DNA from: Corynebacterium rhinophilum
Lineage (GTDB): Bacteria; Actinomycetota; Actinomycetes; Mycobacteriales; Mycobacteriaceae
Assembly: GCF_030227225.1 (NCBI RefSeq)
Contig: NZ_JASPHQ010000002.1
Coordinates: 1-64,000 of the forward strand
Reading direction: 5' to 3'
DNA: 64,000 nucleotides
Each line of letters begins with the position of its first letter. The first letter of the stretch is position 1. The notes under the pieces are model-generated. The model was given only the letters and a program-made list of their open reading frames with translations. It was not told the DNA's origin and ran no database searches. This document shows positions 1-6,515 of the stretch, piece by piece. The translations under genes and the position numbers were made by a program.

Positions 1-69
1 GTGTATTTCTGGCGTTGTTGACTGACAATGAACATCCTCTCTTACGGACACAAAATCCGCACTAATCGG

Positions 70-78
70 GTGTCCACT
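70..78 (+). repeat. Left 9-bp inverted repeat (GTGTCCACT), possible IS end
   Basis: The 9-mer GTGTCCACT occurs here and its exact inverse AGTGGACAC occurs at 1374-1382. TGT...ACA termini are typical of IS3/IS481-type elements, so the pair could bound a 1.3-kb element with no transposase inside. Similarity beyond the 9 bp is weak, so chance or two unrelated IS relics remain possible. Confidence 0.35.
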
Positions 79-124
79 AAACGAGTGGTAACCTCAAAAT
101 TCTGAATTTAGTTTATTATCACAT

Positions 125-130
125 TATAAG
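125..130 (+). promoter_or_regulatory. Possible -10 element of the secreted-peptide gene
   Basis: TATAAG sits in a very AT-rich tract about 80 bases before the ATG at 208. No convincing -35 hexamer is seen, and other AT-rich hexamers exist nearby, so this is only a candidate. Confidence 0.25.
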
Positions 131-207
131 TTTGCTCTCTTCTTATTTTGCCTAACTAGATCTAACATTAAAATTGTTTGTGGACGCCATCTTTAGAAAG
201 GAAAACA

Positions 208-720
208 ATGAGAAAACCCGTGGCGTTTTTGGTTGCCACACTCCTTAGTTTTACTGGCGTAGAGGCTCACGCGGCACCGGCTCCTATGACAGCTCAGTCA
301 AAGCATCAATCTGTGCCCAAAAATTCTGAAGATACTTTATTTTCCGAAGGTACTAAGATTCAAAGGCTTTCCGGAAGTCAATTCCAAGTATCGACCCCAG
401 ATCATCAATATCAGGTCACGGTTGATAAAGCTACAAGCACAGCGACCGTAATCGATGAAAACAACGATGAACAAACATTTAAGATTCCAAATATGCGAGG
501 AAATTCAGTACAAGGAAAACCGGTTGTTACTCCATATTTTAATTGGTCCTCGGTGCCTTGTGCGATGCTACTTTGGGCAGTAGGAGTAATTCATCATGTC
601 GGTTGGACAGCAGCAGCGGGAATAATCGCAGCCGAGGGGCCTGCAGGGGCAGCACTAGCCGCCGCTATTTGGGCTTATGGAGTCGATGCTTTCTTCGCTC
701 TTGTGAGCAGCCAGTGCTAA
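208..720 (+). CDS. Secreted small protein with Cys-bounded hydrophobic C-terminus (bacteriocin-like, SdpC-like?)
   Basis: A 170-residue protein starting at the ATG at 208, preceded by a good AGAAAGGA ribosome site; an upstream in-frame TTG at 178 lacks one. Residues 1-22 form a signal peptide (Arg-Lys, hydrophobic core, AHA cleavage motif). Residues about 25-105 are polar and predicted beta-rich. Residues 118-170 form a hydrophobic Ala/Gly/Trp-rich segment starting at Cys118 and ending in Cys170, the last residue. A secreted precursor with a hydrophobic Ala-rich C-terminal toxin region recalls the SdpC family of Bacillus, and the PC...AIWAYGV pattern is loosely similar, but the cysteine spacing differs and no sdpA/sdpB maturation genes are nearby. 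The gene is far more AT-rich than the genome, which suggests transfer. Function is a hypothesis; the exported nature is well supported. Confidence 0.7.
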   Translation: MRKPVAFLVATLLSFTGVEAHAAPAPMTAQSKHQSVPKNSEDTLFSEGTKIQRLSGSQFQVSTPDHQYQVTVDKATSTATVIDENNDEQTFKIPNMRGNSVQGKPVVTPYFNWSSVPCAMLLWAVGVIHHVGWTAAAGIIAAEGPAGAALAAAIWAYGVDAFFALVSSQC

Positions 721-750
721 AATCAAGTGCTTAATTTTGGAAAAGAGATC

Positions 751-831
751 ATGCACGTCACTCGAATAGAACTCGGCATAATAGTGTCAGCACTAACATG
801 TGTTTTCGCGTTTTCCACCAACTACCTTTGA
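751..831 (+). other. Short ORF: first membrane segment of the downstream protein, in another frame
   Basis: The ATG at 751 has a strong GGAAAAGAG ribosome site and encodes 26 residues forming one hydrophobic segment (IELGIIVSALTCVFAF), then stops at TGA 829-831. The stop overlaps a TTG (828-830) in the frame of the next ORF. Either the two are translationally coupled, or this is the true N-terminus of one membrane protein split by a one-base frameshift around 826-829. Confidence 0.45.
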
Positions 832-1085
832 GTATTGGATTCGCAGTCATTGGTGCCTTGCTGCTTGGTCTCCTTCCAGAGAGACAAAGATTAGATCGAA
901 AAGCTCAGCAACGGGGAATACGCCGGTTTGGTTTATTCACAATGTGGATTGGACTCTGTTTTAGTATCGCAATCTTTGTACATGATTTTTTACTCACACA
1001 GGATGTGTATTTTCCCGCGCTAATAGCTACGCTAGCTGTTGCGGCGGCAGGAGGCTCTCTGGTACGCACGAAGAAGCTTCTGTAA
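798..1085 (+). CDS. Small integral membrane protein, candidate immunity partner
   Basis: The open frame gives 95 residues from the ATG at 798, but that ATG lacks a good ribosome site. Translation may begin at TTG 828, or the protein may be the continuation of the frame that starts at 751. Three hydrophobic segments are visible (SIGFAVIGALLLGLLP; LFTMWIGLCFSIAIFV; FPALIATLAVAAAGG), with a basic loop rich in Arg, Gln and Lys between the first two and a basic tail. With the 751 segment there would be four. It lies just downstream of the exported Cys-bounded peptide gene in the same AT-rich patch, which is the usual arrangement for bacteriocin and immunity protein. No family is recognised; the immunity role is inferred from position and topology only. 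Confidence 0.5.
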   Translation: MCFRVFHQLPLSIGFAVIGALLLGLLPERQRLDRKAQQRGIRRFGLFTMWIGLCFSIAIFVHDFLLTQDVYFPALIATLAVAAAGGSLVRTKKLL

Positions 1086-1236
1086 TGAAGTAAAGAAAGC
1101 CGTTTTTGAGACCATTACCGCGTGGCCCAACGCCGGCATTACAGCCGACACAGGCGGAGTGACCGTCACCAGAACCGCCCCATCAGTTCAGCAGAAACCA
1201 CCTCACCCCGAGCCCGACTAACCCAATCACAGAGAA
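1086..1236. other. GC-rich patch without a recognisable gene
   Basis: After the membrane protein the composition jumps from AT-rich to GC-rich (about 1110-1225). Open frames of about 60 codons run through it but have no ribosome site or recognisable domain; one frame ends in a proline-rich tail and could be the 3' end of a deleted gene. I see no function here. Confidence 0.3.
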
Positions 1237-1265
1237 GCAGCGCCCTGCGGGCGCTTTCTTTTTAT
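1237..1265 (+). terminator. Rho-independent terminator
   Basis: GCGCCC-TGC-GGGCGC (1240-1254) followed by a run of T (TTTCTTTTT) is a compact terminator. It would end plus-strand transcription coming from the secreted-peptide/membrane-protein locus. Confidence 0.75.
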
Positions 1266-1360
1266 CCGGAAGCACTCTGCGCATATTTATCACACACCAG
1301 TTGATTATCCACAGGGTTTTAACTGCGGGTGTATCTATTCTCCCAGGTGGTCTATAGGGC

Positions 1361-1382
1361 CTGACCCCTGGAAAGTGGACAC
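1361..1382 (-). repeat. IS-type end sequence / right 9-bp inverted repeat
   Basis: The stretch ending AAAGTGGACAC (1372-1382) looks like the terminal repeat of an IS3/IS481-type element. Its last 9 bases are the exact inverse of 70-78. It sits only about 10 bases before the broken IS110-type transposase remnant. Confidence 0.4.
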
Positions 1383-1393
1383 GTCGGGGGTAA

Positions 1394-1675
1394 GGACCGC
1401 AATTCTATGAACGAAAGCGCAAGGAAGGCAAGCGTCACAACGCCGCGGTCGTAGCACTCGCCCGCAGACGAATCAACGTCCTCTACGCCATGATGCGTAA
1501 CCACGAGTATTACCGCGACCCCGCTCCAGCAAAGGAAGCCGCAGCAGCCTATCCCCTAACAGCGAAACAAGCCGACTCGGAAAAATCCCAGTCGGCTACC
1601 AGTCGCGCGCAAAACAACACACCTAAAAATCCCGAGTTGAGGATCCGCACCAATCAACCTCACCCGCGAGATTGA
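1394..1675 (+). pseudogene. IS110-family transposase, C-terminal remnant
   Basis: Starting just after an in-frame TAA (1391-1393), this frame reads FYERKRKEGKRHNAAVVALA then RRRINVLYAMMRN, the well-known C-terminal end of IS110-family (transposase_20) proteins. The DEDD N-terminal domain and most of the C-terminal catalytic region are absent upstream. The last roughly 45 residues are low-complexity and probably not original. It is a dead fragment marking past insertion and deletion next to the AT-rich locus. Confidence 0.7.
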
Positions 1676-1757
1676 CAAACTATATAGGAACACCCCCGCC
1701 TTCGTCACTCCGCTTTTCTCTCTGGGAGGCGAAGGCGCCAGCTGAACGCAGACTGGG

Positions 1758-2912
1758 TTAGTCGGCGCCCTCTGCCAAGCCGCCGGTATTGGAAAGCTCC
1801 ACTTCCTGAATACTGACATACTGCGCGATCTCTTCGACGAAGCCTGGATCGTGGCATGTAAGCACTATTGCCGCTCCTGATTCCAGCGCGCCGTGAATTA
1901 GTTGATGCATCAGTGCTCGGTCCGTTAGCGAAAGCAGGCTATCGGGCTCATCCATGAGCAAGATTCCGTGGCCCATCCCCACCACATGTGCCGTTTGGGC
2001 CAGCCTGAGCCGGGAGGCGGATAGATCTAATGGGTGCTCAGCCGCATCAAGCTCTAGTAGCTCCCGTAACGCGCTATCGGAAACAAAGTCACCCAAGGTG
2101 GAATATATTACCTGGTCATAAGGAGATTGGAGGACCAATCCCCGGGGCTCAGCTGGGCGCTGTGCCCCATCAAGGCCGGCGGCGGCGCGCAGGAGAGACG
2201 TTTTTCCAGTACCGTTTGCCCCGCGCAACCAAGTCACGCCCCCTCCGCGAATGGGTATGGTTACCGGTCCGACGCTAAAGGTATTGCCGGAAGGCTTCGC
2301 CGATTGCCACCACCGCTTCTTTTCTTGCCCGCGGCGCGCAGTAAGCGGACCAAGAGATCCCCGGGATCCATAAGAAGAAATCACGTCTACGCTTACTGGG
2401 GCTGGTTGTGGGATCTCCCCTACGACTTCCCCACCCAATTCGGGCCAATGCATGGATGACACGGCAAGAACGCAGGTATTGCGCAGCGAATGCAATAGCT
2501 TCACCATCATCGCCAACGATGTGGGGTCAAGACCCGCGCTCGGCTCACAAATAATGAGTACCTCGGGCTCGCGGCTCGCTACGCATGCAGCGGCGAGCCT
2601 CCGCGTCTGACCGCCCGAAAGCTGGGTGGGGTTCTTCTCCGCGTAACCGCTGAGCCCCACCGCCGCGAGCATTTCCTCTCCCCGCACCTGCATGCGGGCT
2701 GGGTCCTCACCCTGGTTTTCTAATCCTAGGACCACTTCTTCGATGCAGGTATCGCGCAGGTAGCTCATCTGCGCGGAAGAGTCAGTACCGATGATGGCAG
2801 ACGTAGAGAATTTTTCGCCCAGCTCTTGCGCCACGTTTTCGGCGATGGCATCCGAAGGCACAAGTACTTGGACGATGCTTCCCTTACTTGGCTGAATATC
2901 GTCTATATCCAT
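1758..2912 (-). CDS. ECF-type transporter, fused double ATPase subunit with one degenerate site
   Basis: A 384-residue protein of two fused ABC ATPase halves, the energising part of an energy-coupling-factor importer at the inner face of the membrane. Half 1 has LSGGQ (98-102), Walker B with Glu123 and an H-loop His155, but where Walker A should be it has VPSDAIAEN (18-26), without Gly or Lys. Half 2 has a perfect Walker A GANGTGKT (231-238), Q-loop Gln262, Walker B MDEP (320-323) and His354, but its signature is LSASR (297-301). The two halves thus complement each other to build one complete ATP site, the other being dead. The start ATG overlaps the end of the T-component gene by 10 bases, so the two are coupled. 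Substrate is unknown; the S subunit decides it. Confidence 0.85.
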   Translation of the reverse strand: MDIDDIQPSKGSIVQVLVPSDAIAENVAQELGEKFSTSAIIGTDSSAQMSYLRDTCIEEVVLGLENQGEDPARMQVRGEEMLAAVGLSGYAEKNPTQLSGGQTRRLAAACVASREPEVLIICEPSAGLDPTSLAMMVKLLHSLRNTCVLAVSSMHWPELGGEVVGEIPQPAPVSVDVISSYGSRGSLGPLTARRGQEKKRWWQSAKPSGNTFSVGPVTIPIRGGGVTWLRGANGTGKTSLLRAAAGLDGAQRPAEPRGLVLQSPYDQVIYSTLGDFVSDSALRELLELDAAEHPLDLSASRLRLAQTAHVVGMGHGILLMDEPDSLLSLTDRALMHQLIHGALESGAAIVLTCHDPGFVEEIAQYVSIQEVELSNTGGLAEGAD

Positions 2913-3595
2913 ACAAAGACCATGACTCCTATGGTTCCAAGGGGAACGATGTAGCGCAGCACGCGGGACAGGATTGAATCCGGTACCGGCCGCAAAAGGG
3001 TCCTGGTCCCCTCTTCATCAAAGCCCACGGCGGCAAGGGCGTGGCCACGCTCGGTGCCTTGAATCAAAAGGCGCGAAATCACTGGGATGACCACCCGGGA
3101 AATAGTATTGCGCCACGTCACTTTGATTCCCGCCAGCTGGTTGGCGTCGCGGACGGTCCGCCAGGCTTGCGCACCTTGCGGTAAAGACTGCAGTGAAGCA
3201 CCAACGATATAGGCAATTTTGTGTCCTGCGCGCGAGACCTGGAGCCATTTCGCAATATCGGAAATTCGCAGCACGGACATCGCCACGATGAAGCACACCA
3301 TTAACGCGAAAAAGCGCAGGGCTAGCGTGGCGGCAACAAGCAGGCCATCGGTTGTGACCAGCGGAATCAGTTGGTTATCGCCATAAGGGGCGTGGATCAC
3401 CAGCATCGATAAGGCCACCGGAACACAGAGCGCCCCAGAGGCCAAGACGATCGCGATGGACCTCGTGGCCCACACGCCATAGGCAAGCATTGCGCCTGCG
3501 ACCAGTGCAGATGTTAGTGGGCTATTGAGAGCGAGGATGAGTAGCCAACCGCACGCAGCAATGGTGAGGACCGTCGACGGGTGAAGGCGATACAT
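2903..3595 (-). CDS. ECF transporter T component (transmembrane coupling protein)
   Basis: A 230-residue membrane protein of the EcfT/CbiQ family. It couples the ATPase to the substrate-binding S subunit. About five to six hydrophobic segments lie between residues 8 and 130, followed by a cytoplasmic helical stretch and a last membrane segment at the C-terminus. Longer reading is possible to 3652, but the ATG at 3595 shares its A with the TAA of the S-component gene (TAATG), a typical coupled start, and gives the usual T-subunit N-terminus (MYRLHPSTVL). Middle gene of a three-gene transporter operon. Confidence 0.85.
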   Translation of the reverse strand: MYRLHPSTVLTIAACGWLLILALNSPLTSALVAGAMLAYGVWATRSIAIVLASGALCVPVALSMLVIHAPYGDNQLIPLVTTDGLLVAATLALRFFALMVCFIVAMSVLRISDIAKWLQVSRAGHKIAYIVGASLQSLPQGAQAWRTVRDANQLAGIKVTWRNTISRVVIPVISRLLIQGTERGHALAAVGFDEEGTRTLLRPVPDSILSRVLRYIVPLGTIGVMVFVWI

Positions 3596-4341
3596 TAGCG
3601 AGGCTGCAAGGATTCCCGGGTGCGCTTGGGCAAGGATTTCACGGCAGCCCACACGATAAGGAAGACGACGGCCTTATCCAGTGGGTCAGAGATGAGGGAC
3701 TGCATCGTCACGGATGCAATCAAGGAGTTGCCCAGTTCGCGGAAGAGGGACGTGAGCGCGCCGGTACCGACACCAGCCGTACCACCGTAGACGAAGGCGG
3801 CAACAGGAGCGGCGAGCATACCGCAGATGATGCCGATAATGGCACCACTGACGATGACCTTCCAGATCTTGGTGAACGCACCCTTTTGAATGGCCCAGCC
3901 AGAAAGGAAGCCGGTAGCCGCGGAAACGGCGGCGAAGGGGAGCGCCATCGGGTTAAGCAGGCCCCAGACCACTGATGACAGCGTACCGGTAGCGAGCCCG
4001 GCGATGGGGCCTGCGAGGGCAGCTACCAAGATGGTTCCCACGGAGTCGATATACAGCGGAATGCCGCTCGAACCGATGATTTGGCCCACCACGATATTAA
4101 GAACCAACGCGATGGGAATAATGGCGATGGTACGAGCTGGCAGGGACGGCACGGTGCCGGCAAGCAACAGAGCCGCACCGATGAGGTAGCCGGCCAAAGT
4201 GATCAAGGCTTCGGCGGAGCCCGCTACGGACTCCCAATCGGTCGGGCGGAAAAGCACCAAGTAGATCCATGTGGCGACGACTAGCGCGGCGCCCGCGATG
4301 ACCATCCCCCGGCGGGCAGGGGTAAGAGAAAGCTGAGGCAT
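3595..4341 (-). CDS. ECF transporter S component (substrate-binding membrane subunit)
   Basis: A 248-residue, strongly hydrophobic protein with about six membrane segments and a central YIDSVGTILVAALAGPIAG stretch typical of ECF S components. The S subunit sets substrate specificity, but this one is not one I can assign to a vitamin. Its gene lies 122 bases after a nucleoside hydrolase gene on the same strand, so a nucleoside or base is the best guess from context. Upstream DNA shows no recognisable TPP, FMN or cobalamin riboswitch. The downstream T gene is coupled by a TAATG overlap. Confidence 0.8.
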   Translation of the reverse strand: MPQLSLTPARRGMVIAGAALVVATWIYLVLFRPTDWESVAGSAEALITLAGYLIGAALLLAGTVPSLPARTIAIIPIALVLNIVVGQIIGSSGIPLYIDSVGTILVAALAGPIAGLATGTLSSVVWGLLNPMALPFAAVSAATGFLSGWAIQKGAFTKIWKVIVSGAIIGIICGMLAAPVAAFVYGGTAGVGTGALTSLFRELGNSLIASVTMQSLISDPLDKAVVFLIVWAAVKSLPKRTRESLQPR

Positions 4342-4463
4342 AGAGGTATTCCTAATCCATCAATGTGTAAAGGAGAATGGGGCACACTGCTTTTTTGGTC
4401 CCAGCCTATGTCACCTCAGCGTAGGAAAATGTGGCGTATGCGCTGCGGATTAGGGTAAAAGAT

Positions 4464-5441
4464 TTATTCGCCGGGAGCAACACGCGCGCCCAAAGTTCGC
4501 AGCACCCTGTCGAATTCGCCGTGGGCGGCTGGAATGTCTGCGCTGGTCACCAGCGAGGCATTAGTCGGCCGATCCCAGTGATTGCGGAGGTCTGCGACGC
4601 TGGTACCGCGCATCAGCGCAGAGTCCGCTTCCACATCAATGGTCGTTTCTACCGCCTCAAACGGTATCTTCTTTAGGGCAATTATGCAGGTCAGAAGATC
4701 ATGAATCTGGGCTTGGTAGCCTTCTTTTTGCGCTTGATGGAATTCGAAGTAGAACCGCAGTATCTCCGGCAATGTTACTGCCATCGGGTGTGTACCAAGA
4801 ATCCCCTGAATTTCTGCCAAGCGCTCTGGGGTGATGAGAAATTGCTCGGTAACTTCGAGCGAGCAGAGAGTGCTGGGTAGTGCCGCTGAAGCTGCGAAAT
4901 GGTGAGCTGCAGCGTGCGGATCCACCCAGAAATTCCACTCCGCAGTCGGCGTCGTATTGCCGCGGTAATTAACGGCACCGCCCATGATGGTAATCGAGCC
5001 GCACCGCGCAACGGCATCGCCATGCTCCCGCTCGAAGTCTGCCAAATTAGTTACCGGCCCGGTGATAATGAGGTGCAGACCTGGATTGTGGGCAATCGCG
5101 GTCGACCACAACTCCTGCCAGTGAATATCGCCGAAATCGTGGTCGGGTGCAGCAAGATAGCCCAAGCCGGTCTCCCCGTGTGTTTCCGGGGTTGTGGCCA
5201 GCTCAACTTCGAGCGGAGTCGGCCGCCCAGGCGCGACGGGGACCTCCGGCAATCCACAGAGGTCCAAAATCCACCGTGCATTGGTGGCAGTCTGCTGGAC
5301 CTCGGCGTTTCCAGCAGTCGTGCTCACGCCCACTAATTCAATCTCGCCTGCGTGATGCAGCCCCGCTAAGTACATTAGGGCGAGGCAGTCATCAATCCCT
5401 GGATCGCAGTCGAGCAATACAGCTGGGCGCGAAACACTCAT
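4464..5441 (-). CDS. Nucleoside hydrolase (inosine/uridine-preferring family)
   Basis: A 325-residue soluble enzyme of the IU_nuc_hydro family, which splits N-ribosyl nucleosides into base and ribose. The calcium-binding signature DCDPGIDD is at residues 11-18, followed by the family's TTAGN (about residue 41) and a second metal-site region (IMGGAV, EWNFWVDPHAA). Length is normal for the family. Base preference cannot be read from the sequence. Encoded upstream of and in the same direction as the three ECF transporter genes, which suggests uptake followed by hydrolysis of a nucleoside. Confidence 0.85.
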   Translation of the reverse strand: MSVSRPAVLLDCDPGIDDCLALMYLAGLHHAGEIELVGVSTTAGNAEVQQTATNARWILDLCGLPEVPVAPGRPTPLEVELATTPETHGETGLGYLAAPDHDFGDIHWQELWSTAIAHNPGLHLIITGPVTNLADFEREHGDAVARCGSITIMGGAVNYRGNTTPTAEWNFWVDPHAAAHHFAASAALPSTLCSLEVTEQFLITPERLAEIQGILGTHPMAVTLPEILRFYFEFHQAQKEGYQAQIHDLLTCIIALKKIPFEAVETTIDVEADSALMRGTSVADLRNHWDRPTNASLVTSADIPAAHGEFDRVLRTLGARVAPGE

Positions 5442-5459
5442 AGATAGTTTGGCTGACTA

Positions 5460-6128
5460 TTACTTAATGGAGCTTACTGGCTTGTCGCCGTCAACGAATA
5501 CGACTGGGGACGTTGGAAGCTCTTCGCGGCCCAGTACCTCTACGATGACGTCTGCCACTAGGTCACGAGACGAGGTCTGACCTTCTTGCAGCATCTTGTC
5601 CTCGGCGAACTCCAGTCCCTGCGCGGGCTCTTCCGTCAGGCCAGCGGGCTTCAGGATGATGTGTGGGATGGAGCTGTCTGCCAAGCGGTTGTCTACTTCC
5701 TTCTTGGATTCCACGTAGGCATACCACTTTTCATCGGCTGGATCGGTCGTCGCAACCTGAGAGCCGACATAAGAAATCATGACGAATTGCGGGACATCCT
5801 TGCCCAGCTTTTCCAGAGCCTCGATGGCCGCCAGGGCGCCGTCGCGGTCAACCGCCCACGTCAGCTCTGCGCCGCCACGGCCGCCGTTTCCGGCACCCCA
5901 TACAACTGCGTCATAATCTGCGAATAGCTCGGCCCATTGGTCAACGGACTGCTCGGTAATATCTGCAATAACCGGCGTAGCGTTGGCCTGCTCGATATCG
6001 GCCTTTTGGTCTGGGTTACGGATAAGCGAGTGAACCTCGTGGCCAGCTTCCGCTAATTTTGGAGCCGCCAGCAGGCCAACCTTGCCGTGTCCACCGATGT
6101 ACAAAACCTTTTTCTTAGTATCAGTCAT
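5460..6128 (-). CDS. NAD(P)-binding oxidoreductase, atypical SDR (NmrA/YhfK-like)
   Basis: A 222-residue single-domain Rossmann protein. The dinucleotide motif GGHGKVG is at residues 12-18, and a PQFVMISYVGS strand and an active-site-like Tyr/Lys region (WYAYVESKKEVD) follow. It resembles the short atypical SDR_a5 group of NAD(P)H-binding proteins; substrate is unknown. It is transcribed away from the ACT-domain gene, with about 116 bases of shared upstream DNA. Confidence 0.75.
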   Translation of the reverse strand: MTDTKKKVLYIGGHGKVGLLAAPKLAEAGHEVHSLIRNPDQKADIEQANATPVIADITEQSVDQWAELFADYDAVVWGAGNGGRGGAELTWAVDRDGALAAIEALEKLGKDVPQFVMISYVGSQVATTDPADEKWYAYVESKKEVDNRLADSSIPHIILKPAGLTEEPAQGLEFAEDKMLQEGQTSSRDLVADVIVEVLGREELPTSPVVFVDGDKPVSSIK

Positions 6129-6208
6129 AGCGCCCCATGGTAACAGCGCATTTTTTATGCTGCAGCGGCTCTTTCGCGGCGAACTAACTACATGCCGCGC
6201 CCGTGGTG

Positions 6209-6237
6209 TGAGCCTTACCCACCGAACCAGATAGAAT
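6209..6237 (+). promoter_or_regulatory. Promoter of the ACT-domain gene, probably leaderless
   Basis: A TAGAAT -10 box (6232-6237) ends only 7 bases before the ATG at 6245, so transcription would start at or next to the start codon. No Shine-Dalgarno sequence is present, consistent with a leaderless mRNA. The -35 region near 6209-6214 (TGAGCC) is weak. Confidence 0.5.
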
Positions 6238-6244
6238 ATCGGTT

Positions 6245-6514
6245 ATGTATGCCATTATGACCGTCACCGGTGCCGATAGCACCGGAATCATTGCCGCAGT
6301 GACCACGACCCTTGCTGATCTAGACATTAACGTCATTGATGTCTCGCAGACCATTATGGGTGACTACTTCACCATGATCCTCCGCGTTGAATTCGATGCG
6401 GATGCCGTATCCATCCAGACCATCAAGGAGCGGATGCGCCCGGTGGCGGAGGAAAAGCAGCAATCCATCCGCATTCAGTCCGAAGACCTCTTTACCGCCA
6501 TGAACGAGATTTAA
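6245..6514 (+). CDS. ACT domain-containing protein (UPF0237)
   Basis: An 89-residue protein that is a single ACT domain ([20 protein letters not shown] at the N-terminus), the small regulatory ligand-binding fold that often senses amino acids. It matches the UPF0237 group, commonly encoded just before a UPF0210/PFL-family gene as here, with one base between stop and next start. The exact ligand and target are unknown. It may regulate or assemble with the UPF0210 protein. Confidence 0.9.
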   Translation: MYAIMTVTGADSTGIIAAVTTTLADLDINVIDVSQTIMGDYFTMILRVEFDADAVSIQTIKERMRPVAEEKQQSIRIQSEDLFTAMNEI

Positions 6515-6515
6515 C

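Noticed and set aside
178..207. Upstream TTG start for the exported peptide gene
   Set aside because: It has no ribosome site and would put ten polar residues before an otherwise perfect signal peptide that begins at ATG 208 behind AGAAAGGA.
4342..4463. Possible riboswitch before the ECF S component
   Set aside because: I looked for the TPP (CTGAGA...ACCTGA), FMN and cobalamin core motifs on the minus strand and did not find them.
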